NCBI GenBank assembly: GCA_910579325.1
Contig: CAJTTU010000009.1
Location: forward strand, 8,765 to 69,314
Reading direction: 5' to 3'
Length of the DNA: 60,550 bases
Source: an uncultured Lachnospiraceae bacterium
GTDB taxonomy: Bacteria > Bacillota > Clostridia > Lachnospirales > Lachnospiraceae
Program-made: the position numbers and the translations under genes
Shown: positions 1 to 7,462 of the stretch, in pieces
Position numbering within the stretch: the first letter of the stretch is position 1
How the letters are laid out: the number at the start of each line of letters is the position of its first letter
The notes under the pieces: generated by a model
Databases searched by the model: none
Told to the model about the DNA's origin: nothing
The model's input: only the letters and a program-made list of their open reading frames with translations

Positions 1-594
1 GGAGATATATACGCCGGCCTTCTTATCCTGCGGTACGCATGGCAGCTTCTCTGTTCTTCCATTCTGCAGAACATCCAATATAACGCTTTTATATAAATCC
101 ATCTGGATGCTCTGAGTTTTCTTTTCGAGAGTAACCGCCGTCTCGGTTCTGTAGTCGAAGTCAAACCTGTAAACCCGGATAATCGCGCCCGTATCGATCG
201 ACTCATCCACATAATGAGCCGTCGCCCCCCACTGGGGAAGCTGTTTGAGAATCGCCATATTATACCCGGCCGTTCCGCGCCAGTCCGGAAGAATCGCCGG
301 ATGGAAGTTGATACAGCCCAGCGGCGGCGCGTCGAGCAGAGCGCCTTTGATTCTCCGGCCATACAGATATGACACCGCCAAATCGATCCCGCCTCCGGAA
401 ACCAGCCGCCCGGCTTCTTCCATATCCGTCACGGGAATACCCCTTTTTCTTGCGGCGTCGGCCACCGGAAATCCGTCTTCGCCCGGTTCCGTACATACGG
501 CGGCCACCTCTATTCCCTGATCCATGCTCCATTGCAGCATACGCGCGCCATAGGTCTTTCTGCCCATGAATATCATCTTTAAACTATTCATCAT
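1..594 (-). CDS. Sugar N-formyltransferase (partial, runs off left edge)
   Basis: The first 198 residues of a protein with the formyltransferase fold of methionyl-tRNA formyltransferase (Fmt) and of the sugar N-formyltransferases. Around residue 90 it has the catalytic Asn-x-His in NFHPAILP, and further on the conserved Asp in DESIDTGAII, the three residues that move formyl from N10-formyl-tetrahydrofolate to an amine. It overlaps the stop of the upstream phosphoglycosyl transferase gene (ATG at 594 or 591, stop at 584) with GGGGA just before the start, so the two are translationally coupled. Standing behind a sugar aminotransferase and a sugar-phosphate transferase, it most likely formylates a 4-amino-sugar nucleotide; that role is inferred from context. 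The C-terminus is outside the window. Confidence 0.85.
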   Translation of the reverse strand, partial: MMNSLKMIFMGRKTYGARMLQWSMDQGIEVAAVCTEPGEDGFPVADAARKRGIPVTDMEEAGRLVSGGGIDLAVSYLYGRRIKGALLDAPPLGCINFHPAILPDWRGTAGYNMAILKQLPQWGATAHYVDESIDTGAIIRVYRFDFDYRTETAVTLEKKTQSIQMDLYKSVILDVLQNGRTEKLPCVPQDKKAGVYIS

Positions 595-1321
595 CGTTCC
601 CCGTAAAATACTCCACAGTTGTCGACGCTTCGGAATGAATGCCTTCCCGCCGCAATACTGTCTTTACCGTTCGCAATACAATCCGCAGATCTCCCAGAAA
701 TGTAATATGGTCCACATATTCCACGTCATCCTCGAATTTTTCCTTCCAGGATAAGGCGTTTCTCCCCGACACCTGCGCATATCCGGTAAGTCCCGGTCTA
801 ACTTCATGACGTCTGGCCTGCCGTTCGTTATACAACTCCAGATATTGTGTCAGCAATGGCCTTGGCCCCACGAGGGCCATGTCGCCTCTGATGATATTAA
901 TCAGCTCCGGCAGCTCGTCAAGAGATGTGCTTCTCAGCTTTTTCCCGAAATCCGTAAGTCGCTCCTCGTCAGAGAGCAGCTTTCCGTCCCGGTCTTTCGC
1001 ATCCGTCATGCTCCGGAACTTATACAGCCTGAAAATCTTTCCGTCCTTCCCCGGTCTGTCCTGTGTAAACAAAACCGGCGAGCCCAGCTTCACTCTGACC
1101 AGCAGAGCCGTAACCGCCAGCACCGGCGCCGCAACCGCCAGCGCCGCCCCGCTCAGCACCATATCCAGCGGTCTCTTAATCGCCGCTTCATAGGGTCCAT
1201 AGGGCACATGGCCCTTTTCTTTTCTCGCTTTTTCCTGCTTCTTTTTTGTTATATGATAAATTTCCGCTCCCGCGACGGCCCCTATGGCAGCCGAACAGAC
1301 AAGCTTTTCGACTTTTTTCAT
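584..1321 (-). CDS. Polyprenyl-phosphate sugar-1-phosphate transferase (PglC/WbaP-type)
   Basis: A 245-residue monotopic phosphoglycosyl transferase of the bacterial sugar transferase family. It has a short N-terminal hydrophobic stretch, then RPLDM and the proline-broken re-entrant membrane helix (about residues 50-75), the KFRSM motif, and the catalytic Asp-Glu pair in TSLDELPEL, followed by GDMALVGPRP and the RPGLTGYAQVSGRN block. Such enzymes start a surface glycan by moving a sugar phosphate from a UDP-sugar to undecaprenyl phosphate at the inner face of the membrane. It lies 19 bases behind the aminotransferase gene and overlaps the formyltransferase, so the three form one operon. The short length fits PglC rather than long WbaP/WcaJ forms. 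The exact sugar cannot be read from the sequence. Confidence 0.92.
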   Translation of the reverse strand: MKKVEKLVCSAAIGAVAGAEIYHITKKKQEKARKEKGHVPYGPYEAAIKRPLDMVLSGAALAVAAPVLAVTALLVRVKLGSPVLFTQDRPGKDGKIFRLYKFRSMTDAKDRDGKLLSDEERLTDFGKKLRSTSLDELPELINIIRGDMALVGPRPLLTQYLELYNERQARRHEVRPGLTGYAQVSGRNALSWKEKFEDDVEYVDHITFLGDLRIVLRTVKTVLRREGIHSEASTTVEYFTGNDDE

Positions 1322-1340
1322 CCGATTCGTTTTCTCCGCT

Positions 1341-2663
1341 TTACCCGAAACACCTTCTCACGATTTCTATCACTGTCTCCTGCTGTTCTTCTGTCATCTT
1401 ATTATCGCTTGGCAGACAGAGCCCTCTTCTGAAGATATCCGCGCCTGCATCCGCTGTTTCGCTTTCCTTAATATAAGCGTTGCTCTTCGCCCTGCCGCTT
1501 CCCTCAGCTGTGACAAATCCGTGATTTCTGTAGAAAGGCTGCATATGCATGGGTTTCCAAATAGGCCGCCCTTCTGCGTTAAAGCTTCCCAGCGCCTCTA
1601 ATATCTCGTCAGGACAGGACTTTCCCTTTTCACTTCTGTAAAAAAATTCCCTCTCCGACCTTACGCTTTCGCACATGGCCTCCTGATCGATCAGCAGGCA
1701 GCTCAGCCAGAAATTCGGCTCGCTGCAGGATGCGTCAAAAGGATTCATTCTTACGGGAAGATCTTTAAACGCTTCTTTATATCGCCGGTAAATTCTTTTC
1801 TTCTGTTCGATATGCTCCGCAAGATATCCGAACTGTCCTCTCACAATTCCGGCGATCACATTGCTCATACGGTAATTATATCCCAATTCCTCATGTTGAT
1901 ACCAGGACGCCGCCTCCCTGCTCTGAGTGCTCCATTTCCGCACCCTGTTCGCATCCTCCTCCGAATGACACAGCAGCATCCCGCCGGAGGAGCCTGTGAT
2001 AATCTTATTTCCGTTAAAACTGATCACGCTGTAATCGCCGAAGGTTCCTGTCTGTCTTCCGCGGTACGCCGCCCCCAGGGACTCCGCCGCATCCTCGATC
2101 AGCAGCGCCCCGTGCCCATCGCAGATTTGTCGAAGCTCATCCGCCTTTCCCGGCGTTCCGTAAAGATGAGCGACAACCACCAGCTTTACATCCGGATAAA
2201 GCCGGAAAGCCTGTTCCAGAGCCTCCGGCGACATATTCCAGGTATCATACTCCGTATCGATGAACACCGGCTCTCCGCCCTCGTAGACGACCGGATTCAC
2301 CGTGGCGTCAAAGGTCATATCCGAACAGAATACCCGCCGGCCATAGAGACTGCCGCCTTTTCCCAGCCCGTCAGGCGTGGATAACCCGCTGCTGCTGCCA
2401 TACAGCTTCTCCGCCGCCAGCTTCACCGCCAGATGGATCGCCGCCGTACCGCTGCTTAAAGCTACGCCCCACGGAATGCCTATGAAGCCGCTGATCATTC
2501 TCTCCAGCTCGTTGATATTTTCACCGACCGTGCTCATCCAGTTCGTCTCATAGGCTTCGGTCATATACCGAAGCTCCCCGCCATGCATCGTAGGCGAAGA
2601 AAGCCATATCTTATTTTCAAATGGTTCAATTCCCTTGAATCTTGCATCCTGTTTTAAATCCAT
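1341..2663 (-). CDS. DegT/DnrJ/EryC1-type sugar aminotransferase (PglE-like)
   Basis: A PLP-dependent aminotransferase of the DegT/DnrJ/EryC1/StrS family, which puts an amino group on a keto-sugar nucleotide, typically at C4. It has the N-terminal WLSSPTMHG, ETNWMSTVG (phosphate and sugar contacts), the EDAAESLGA block and the PLP lysine in NGNKIITGSSGG. The start is set at 2663 (MDLKQDARF), with AAAGGA upstream; an in-frame ATG at 2747 would add 28 residues unlike the family, and that stretch holds a terminator-like hairpin. As the first gene before a phosphoglycosyl transferase and a formyltransferase it probably makes the amine that is then formylated. The 4,6-dehydratase that would supply its substrate is not in the window. 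Confidence 0.9.
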   Translation of the reverse strand: MDLKQDARFKGIEPFENKIWLSSPTMHGGELRYMTEAYETNWMSTVGENINELERMISGFIGIPWGVALSSGTAAIHLAVKLAAEKLYGSSSGLSTPDGLGKGGSLYGRRVFCSDMTFDATVNPVVYEGGEPVFIDTEYDTWNMSPEALEQAFRLYPDVKLVVVAHLYGTPGKADELRQICDGHGALLIEDAAESLGAAYRGRQTGTFGDYSVISFNGNKIITGSSGGMLLCHSEEDANRVRKWSTQSREAASWYQHEELGYNYRMSNVIAGIVRGQFGYLAEHIEQKKRIYRRYKEAFKDLPVRMNPFDASCSEPNFWLSCLLIDQEAMCESVRSEREFFYRSEKGKSCPDEILEALGSFNAEGRPIWKPMHMQPFYRNHGFVTAEGSGRAKSNAYIKESETADAGADIFRRGLCLPSDNKMTEEQQETVIEIVRRCFG

Positions 2664-2690
2664 CGCTCTGTTTTCCTTTTGACATGAAAA

Positions 2691-2722
2691 CAACCGGTTT
2701 TCTTTCACAAACCGGCTGTTAA
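2691..2722 (-). promoter_or_regulatory. Terminator-like hairpin just upstream of the aminotransferase start
   Basis: On the minus strand AACAGCCGGTTT and AAACCGGTTGTT pair (one G-U) around an 8-base loop, followed by TTTTC, ending 27 bases before the ATG at 2663. It could be an attenuator of the operon leader or simply a structured leader. It would be inside the coding region if translation began at 2747, which argues for the later start. Confidence 0.45.
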
Positions 2723-3012
2723 AAACCTGATTTTCACCTGCAGACATAGCTTCGCCATCCCCGCAACGTCTTTCAACATCCCGAAGTCATTTCCGCGCGC
2801 AGTTTCATCATCCCCATGATATTTTCATATCCGGAGGCGCCCCGCCGCAAAGTCCTGCGGCCCTGCGCCCACTATCTCCCCATCCCCGCCCGTGCAGCCT
2901 TCAAACTCTCACAGGCAGTTCAGGTTCCTCTTTCTTTCCCGGGATTTTTCCCTGCAGGCGCATAGCCTTCCACGCCACGCCTCTGCTCTTCCTGACATTT
3001 CACATGGCATTT

Positions 3013-3041
3013 ATTTTACTTCCATCTCATTTAATTGTCAA
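3013..3041 (-). promoter_or_regulatory. Sigma-A promoter of the formyl-sugar operon
   Basis: Minus-strand TTGACA and TAAAAT separated by 17 bases, a near-consensus housekeeping promoter. The -35 box lies inside a small palindrome, ATTGT-TG-ACAAT (3034-3045), that could be an operator. Transcription would start near 3005. Confidence 0.7.
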
Positions 3042-3102
3042 CAATATAATCCGATTTCCCATAATGAACCTGTTTTCGGGCGTTGCTTTTTCTCTTAATT
3101 CC

Positions 3103-5022
3103 TTATTCCTCATTTACCAGCCATTTATCATCGATCACCAGACAATGCAGCGACTGATAATGTTCCGGATATTTTTCATAGTCCGCCAGCCGTTCCTGTC
3201 CGATTTCCGTCTCGCTGTCCTCCCCGGAAAGCCGGAAGTAATACAGATTGGGCAGCTCCGTCAGAAAACTGCTGTCAAACCTGCCAAAGTGCTGAATATT
3301 CAGGCTTTCCAGACCAGTGCATTTCGACAGACTGTCAAAAAATTTCCGCTCATAGGAAACCTGCTCATGATAATCCACATCCGGCATCATCTCCGGCGGG
3401 AAGGTAGTGGGGTCCTCGTCGGTAAAGCCAAGCGCATGGAGGTGGGTAAACATGCTGATCTCAAGCTCCAGCGATTTTAACCGGGGCAGTTTTGCAAGCC
3501 ATTCCGTTTCTTTTAACGGCTCTGACGAAGCGATGGAAAGCTCCTCCAGACTGGTACAGTCTGCCAGCTCCTCATAATCCGAGATCGTTCCGGTCTCAAG
3601 GGCCAGAGAACGCAGGTTCGGCAGCTGAGACAGATCTCTGGCCGTCGTCAGATTAAAGTCGGCCAGATCATATTCGCCGCCGGGCTCCAGACCGTTCACG
3701 GACACCTTATCCCTGCCGGGAACAGGGTGCTCGGTCAGGGTAACCTCCGTAATCCAGGCCACGTCGCCGGCCTTAAGCGGCCGATTTTCCAGTTCCTCCC
3801 ATTCTTCCTTTGACAGATCAAAGTGGTAGCGGACCATCCGCCTTAACAGATCCTCCCATTCCTCAGAGACAATAACCAGCTCATAGTCCTCCCCGGTCAG
3901 CTCTGCTTCTTCCTCCGTCCCATATATTCCATAAAGGGATGCCGCCATGGCAAAAGGATTGTGAAGCTTCTCCCAGTCCCAGGCTTCAGCTCCTGTGTAG
4001 GGCCGGTATTTGAGACTGTTAAAGTTCTTCTCCCCTCCCAGTTCGGTAAACGAAGCCGCCATATAACGGGTAATCTCCTCAATCGGGCATCTGAGTCCCT
4101 CATCCTCTCCATCCTCCGGCAGCGGACAACAGCCGATAAACTCTGCCGTATAGGTACCGCTGTCCACATAGGCCACCGCAAAAGCCGTCTGTTCCTCCTC
4201 CGTCTCGATCCTGAACGTATAGAAAAACAGCTCCGCCCCGTCATCCCGGATATAATTCGAAAACACAGGCTCGTCAAACCGGATTCCCGCCGTACTCTCC
4301 GCCGTCCGGTCCATACAGCTTCTGATCTGTTCGGTCAGCTTCTGATACTGCTCCCGGTCGTATCCCGGAAAGGGAAAAACCGCCGACGCGGAATCTGTGA
4401 TATGCCCATATACCTTTGCCTCCTGGCACTGGGACCAGTAAACCTCCAGACAGGGTTCCCACTCCGGATATCCGAAATGCCAGTCGCCAGGAAGATCATA
4501 GGAGCAGGCAAGCGAACTGAAACCGCCCTGGGAAAATTCCTGTTTTCTGACATACCAGATCTGCGGCACGGAAAGCTCCATACCGGGCAATAAAACCGAA
4601 CTTCCCTCCAATAGACCCGGATGCTGTCTGGCCAGGACCTTCCAGACCGTTCCCGTCCGGTAAAATTCCCGGGACAGTCCCCACAGCGTATCCCCGGCCT
4701 GTACCTGATACAGGGTTTCCCCCGGCGTCAGCAGCCGCATATAATTCTCCGGGTCCGCCCCTTCCGGGATCTCCGAAAGCAGCGGATAACTCTGCTGCCT
4801 GTTCTCCAGCCTGATCAGCTGCTCCGCAAGCTGCGCTTCCCGGTCCTCCTCTGCCCCGGCGTCATCCTCCGCCTGTGAAGCCGCCCCGCCTCCATGGCCA
4901 AACCAGGAGAACAGGCCCCCGCCCGATTTCCCCGCCATATAAATATCCGGATACAGCATCATCAGCACCAGCGCCAGAAAAGAGTATACGCGGATTCCTC
5001 TCTTTTTCCGAAAAACTGACAT
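3103..5022 (-). CDS. Membrane-anchored LysM and leucine-rich-repeat protein
   Basis: A 639-residue protein starting at 5022 (MSVFRKKRG), where AGGGGAG precedes the ATG; an in-frame ATG at 5061 has no such site. Residues about 10-30 form one hydrophobic segment after a basic start, so it is a signal anchor or signal peptide. A charged linker follows, then a LysM module (YQVQAGDTLWGLSREF, near residue 105), which binds peptidoglycan glycan chains. The middle 300 residues match nothing I know and include an FFYTFRIETEEEQTAFAV strand region. The C-terminal 170 residues hold leucine-rich repeats (LPNLRSLALETG, CTSLEELSIAS, LPRLKSLELE, CTGLESLNIQ, LPNLYYFRLSG). It probably sits at the wall and binds a protein or glycan partner. 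It stands alone, with a terminator on its upstream side. Confidence 0.75.
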   Translation of the reverse strand: MSVFRKKRGIRVYSFLALVLMMLYPDIYMAGKSGGGLFSWFGHGGGAASQAEDDAGAEEDREAQLAEQLIRLENRQQSYPLLSEIPEGADPENYMRLLTPGETLYQVQAGDTLWGLSREFYRTGTVWKVLARQHPGLLEGSSVLLPGMELSVPQIWYVRKQEFSQGGFSSLACSYDLPGDWHFGYPEWEPCLEVYWSQCQEAKVYGHITDSASAVFPFPGYDREQYQKLTEQIRSCMDRTAESTAGIRFDEPVFSNYIRDDGAELFFYTFRIETEEEQTAFAVAYVDSGTYTAEFIGCCPLPEDGEDEGLRCPIEEITRYMAASFTELGGEKNFNSLKYRPYTGAEAWDWEKLHNPFAMAASLYGIYGTEEEAELTGEDYELVIVSEEWEDLLRRMVRYHFDLSKEEWEELENRPLKAGDVAWITEVTLTEHPVPGRDKVSVNGLEPGGEYDLADFNLTTARDLSQLPNLRSLALETGTISDYEELADCTSLEELSIASSEPLKETEWLAKLPRLKSLELEISMFTHLHALGFTDEDPTTFPPEMMPDVDYHEQVSYERKFFDSLSKCTGLESLNIQHFGRFDSSFLTELPNLYYFRLSGEDSETEIGQERLADYEKYPEHYQSLHCLVIDDKWLVNEE

Positions 5023-5223
5023 CACTTCACTCCCCTTCTCCTCATATACTGGCAGAGCCATACCCGAAGCCGCCTCCCGGCCCTGTCTGATGTAAAACCC
5101 GTCTGAAACCTGCTTCTATCATACCATTATTTTCCGCGTCTTTTTTTACATTTTTCTTTCGATTGTTTGTCATCCTGTTTACGGCTTTGAAACGGACAGA
5201 CTTCACCTTTCGAAGCACGGCGC

Positions 5224-5268
5224 AAAAATGTCCGGCTGCCATACATCTACGGCATGCCGGACATTTTT
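5224..5268 (-). terminator. Terminator of the aspartate kinase gene
   Basis: Perfect 13-base inverted repeat, AAAAATGTCCGGC and GCCGGACATTTTT, 19 bases downstream of the aspartate kinase stop. A-tracts and T-tracts flank both sides, so it could work in both directions. Confidence 0.8.
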
Positions 5269-5287
5269 CTGTTTCATCTCTGCTCTG

Positions 5288-6607
5288 TTACAGCTCGATC
5301 AGCACAAAAATATCATAAATCGCACGAATCGCCGCCTCGAAATCCTGATTGGCCACGCCGATAATAATATTCAGCTCGCTGGAGCCCTGATCGATCATCT
5401 TCACGTTAATGCGGGCATGGGCCAGGGCGGAAAAGATTCTGCCCACGGTTCCCCTTGTGCCCCGCATACCTCTTCCCACCACGGCGATCAGAGCCAGATC
5501 CGCTTCCAGATCGATGGAATCCGGCTGAGCCAGCCTGTGGATATCCGAAATCACCGACTGCTCCTTCTCCTCAAATTCCGTCTGATGAACAAACACGGTA
5601 AACGTATCGATGCCGGAGGGCACATGCTCAAAGGAAATTCCGTTCCGCTCAAAAGCTTCCAGCACTTTTCTCCCAAACCCGATCTCCGAATTCATCATGG
5701 CTTTTTCGATATTAATGGCCACAAAGCCTTTCTTTCCCGCAATTCCCGTAATGGTATACTTCGGCTTATGGCAGGTGCTCTCCACGATCATCGTGCCCGG
5801 ATCCTCCGGACAGTTGGTATTCTTGATATTAATCGGGATCCCCTGCTGCCTGACCGGGAAAATCGCGTCCTCATGCAGAACGGTGGCGCCCATGTAGGAC
5901 AGCTCCCTTAACTCCCGGTACGTAATGGTGGTGATACTCTGAGGATTCTGAATAATATGGGGATCCGCCACCAGAAATCCCGACACATCCGTCCAGTTTT
6001 CATACAGGCGGGCATGGAGCGCCTTCGCCACGATGGAACCGGTAATATCGGAACCGCCCCTGGAAAATGTATGAATAGAGCCGTCCGGCCTGGAACCATA
6101 GAACCCGGGAATAACCGCGCTCTCCTCCTGTCTCAGTCGCGCGGAGAGAACCTTGTGGGTTTTGTCCGCGTCAAATTCTCCGTTCTCATCAAAAAAGATT
6201 ACTTCCGCAGCGTCGATAAAAGTAAAGCCCAAATAAGCCGCCATTACAAGACCGTTTAAATACTCTCCCCTGGAAGCCGCATAGTCCGCTCCGGCATGCT
6301 CCCGCATATTTTTCCCGATCAGGGCAAATTCCTGGTCGAGAGACAGATCTAACTCCAGCCCGTCGATAATCTCCTGATAGCGATCTTTAATCTGTTCAAG
6401 GATCAGCCCGATGTCCTCTCCCTGTTCCGCAGTGTAATAACAGGTATATAAAAGATCCGTAACCTTCGTATCGTCGGCAAATCTTTTTCCGGGGGCGGAG
6501 GGCACGATATACTTGCGGTCCTGATCCGCGTGGATAATCTCGCCCACCTTTTTAAACTGCTCTGCACTGGCCAAAGAGCTTCCGCCAAACTTTGCAACCT
6601 TTTTCAT
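5288..6607 (-). CDS. lysC: Aspartate kinase
   Basis: Phosphorylates aspartate, the first step to lysine, threonine, methionine and diaminopimelate. The 439-residue protein has KFGGSS at residues 6-11, the amino-acid kinase core with FSRGGSDITGS, and two C-terminal ACT domains (from about residue 300) that bind the feedback amino acid. It is a single-function enzyme with no homoserine dehydrogenase part. GGAGG precedes the ATG. It is monocistronic, with a terminator downstream and a weak promoter at 6693-6720. No lysine riboswitch was seen in the short leader. Other members of the family could be called dapG or thrA, so the symbol is approximate. Confidence 0.93.
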   Translation of the reverse strand: MKKVAKFGGSSLASAEQFKKVGEIIHADQDRKYIVPSAPGKRFADDTKVTDLLYTCYYTAEQGEDIGLILEQIKDRYQEIIDGLELDLSLDQEFALIGKNMREHAGADYAASRGEYLNGLVMAAYLGFTFIDAAEVIFFDENGEFDADKTHKVLSARLRQEESAVIPGFYGSRPDGSIHTFSRGGSDITGSIVAKALHARLYENWTDVSGFLVADPHIIQNPQSITTITYRELRELSYMGATVLHEDAIFPVRQQGIPINIKNTNCPEDPGTMIVESTCHKPKYTITGIAGKKGFVAINIEKAMMNSEIGFGRKVLEAFERNGISFEHVPSGIDTFTVFVHQTEFEEKEQSVISDIHRLAQPDSIDLEADLALIAVVGRGMRGTRGTVGRIFSALAHARINVKMIDQGSSELNIIIGVANQDFEAAIRAIYDIFVLIEL

Positions 6608-6692
6608 AATCTCATTTTCCTCCAGCCTGTTAATTTCATGATATTGGAAATTTTTTTATGTAAATCTTCCTTAATACAAACTTCTCTTATCT

Positions 6693-6720
6693 AACATACA
6701 CTAATTTTCAGGAATATCAA
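6693..6720 (-). promoter_or_regulatory. Probable promoter of aspartate kinase
   Basis: Minus-strand TTGATA and TATGTT with a 16-base spacer, about 85 bases before the ATG. Confidence 0.4.
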
Positions 6721-6781
6721 GTATTTTTTTCGGGAATGAAAATAAAAGGATTTCCCCTCTCCCCGGCCGTCTTTAATTTTC

Positions 6782-6810
6782 TTTACAAATACACAGGGAA
6801 ATGTTATACT
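6782..6810 (+). promoter_or_regulatory. Promoter of carbonic anhydrase / GT-C operon
   Basis: TTTACA and TATACT separated by 17 bases, about 70 bases before the carbonic anhydrase ATG. Confidence 0.65.
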
Positions 6811-6879
6811 TTTTGACAATAAGACACGGCCTGACCCGTATGGCTGTAAACTACCTGAAAATACGAGGAGGATAACCGT

Positions 6880-7446
6880 ATGGCACATTTGGACAACGCA
6901 AAACAAATTTCGGCGGACGAGGCGCTGAAAAAACTGAAACAGGGAAATGACGCCTATCTGAGCGCCTCGGTAAACGGCGGCGATATTTCTCCTGCCCTTC
7001 GAAAGGATACCGCGGAAAATGGCCAGCATCCCTACGCCATTATCATTACCTGCTCCGACTCCCGGGTGATTCCGGAAAGTATCTTTTCAGCGGGAATCGG
7101 CGAACTGTTCGTGATCCGTGTAGCGGGAAATATCATGGGAGACCATCAGCTTGGCAGTATCGAATATGCGGCGGAGCATCTCGGCTGTCCTCTGGCTGTC
7201 GTCCTGGGCCATACCCGCTGCGGCGCTGTCGGCGCGGCCATAGAAGGAGGCGCGGAAGGCTTTATCGAAACCATTACCCGGGAAATCAAGGCGGCCATCG
7301 GAGAGGAAACCGACGGATACAAAGCCAGCTGCCTGAACACCCGCCATAATGTGGAACGGATTCAAAACAGCCTCCGCATACCGGGCCTGAAAACCGTAGG
7401 CGCTGTTTACCACATCGAGGACGGACGTGTAGAATTTCTCAAATAA
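6880..7446 (+). CDS. Beta-class carbonic anhydrase
   Basis: Interconverts CO2 and bicarbonate in the cytoplasm using zinc. The 188-residue protein has the zinc ligands and catalytic pair of the beta class: Cys58, Asp60 and Arg62 in CSDSR, then His111 and Cys114 in HTRCG. GAGGAGG lies before the ATG. Its stop is only 16 bases before the next gene, a membrane glycosyltransferase, so they are probably co-transcribed, an odd pairing. Bicarbonate would feed carboxylases and also carbamoyl phosphate synthase, whose genes lie at the far end of this window. Confidence 0.93.
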   Translation: MAHLDNAKQISADEALKKLKQGNDAYLSASVNGGDISPALRKDTAENGQHPYAIIITCSDSRVIPESIFSAGIGELFVIRVAGNIMGDHQLGSIEYAAEHLGCPLAVVLGHTRCGAVGAAIEGGAEGFIETITREIKAAIGEETDGYKASCLNTRHNVERIQNSLRIPGLKTVGAVYHIEDGRVEFLK

Positions 7447-7462
7447 ATATGGAACCTGAAAA

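Larger units (their letters stand above)
2664..3102 (-). other. Long GC-rich leader of the formyl-sugar operon
   Basis: About 440 bases without a convincing gene. They hold the promoter at 3013-3041, a GC-rich leader of roughly 340 bases and the hairpin at 2691-2722. Reading frames here lack ribosome sites. A leader this long upstream of a surface-glycan operon suggests control by transcript elongation, but no known riboswitch or T-box motif was recognised. Confidence 0.4.

Noticed and set aside
6608..6690. Lysine riboswitch in the aspartate kinase leader
   Set aside because: The leader is too short and lacks the five-helix lysine aptamer motifs.
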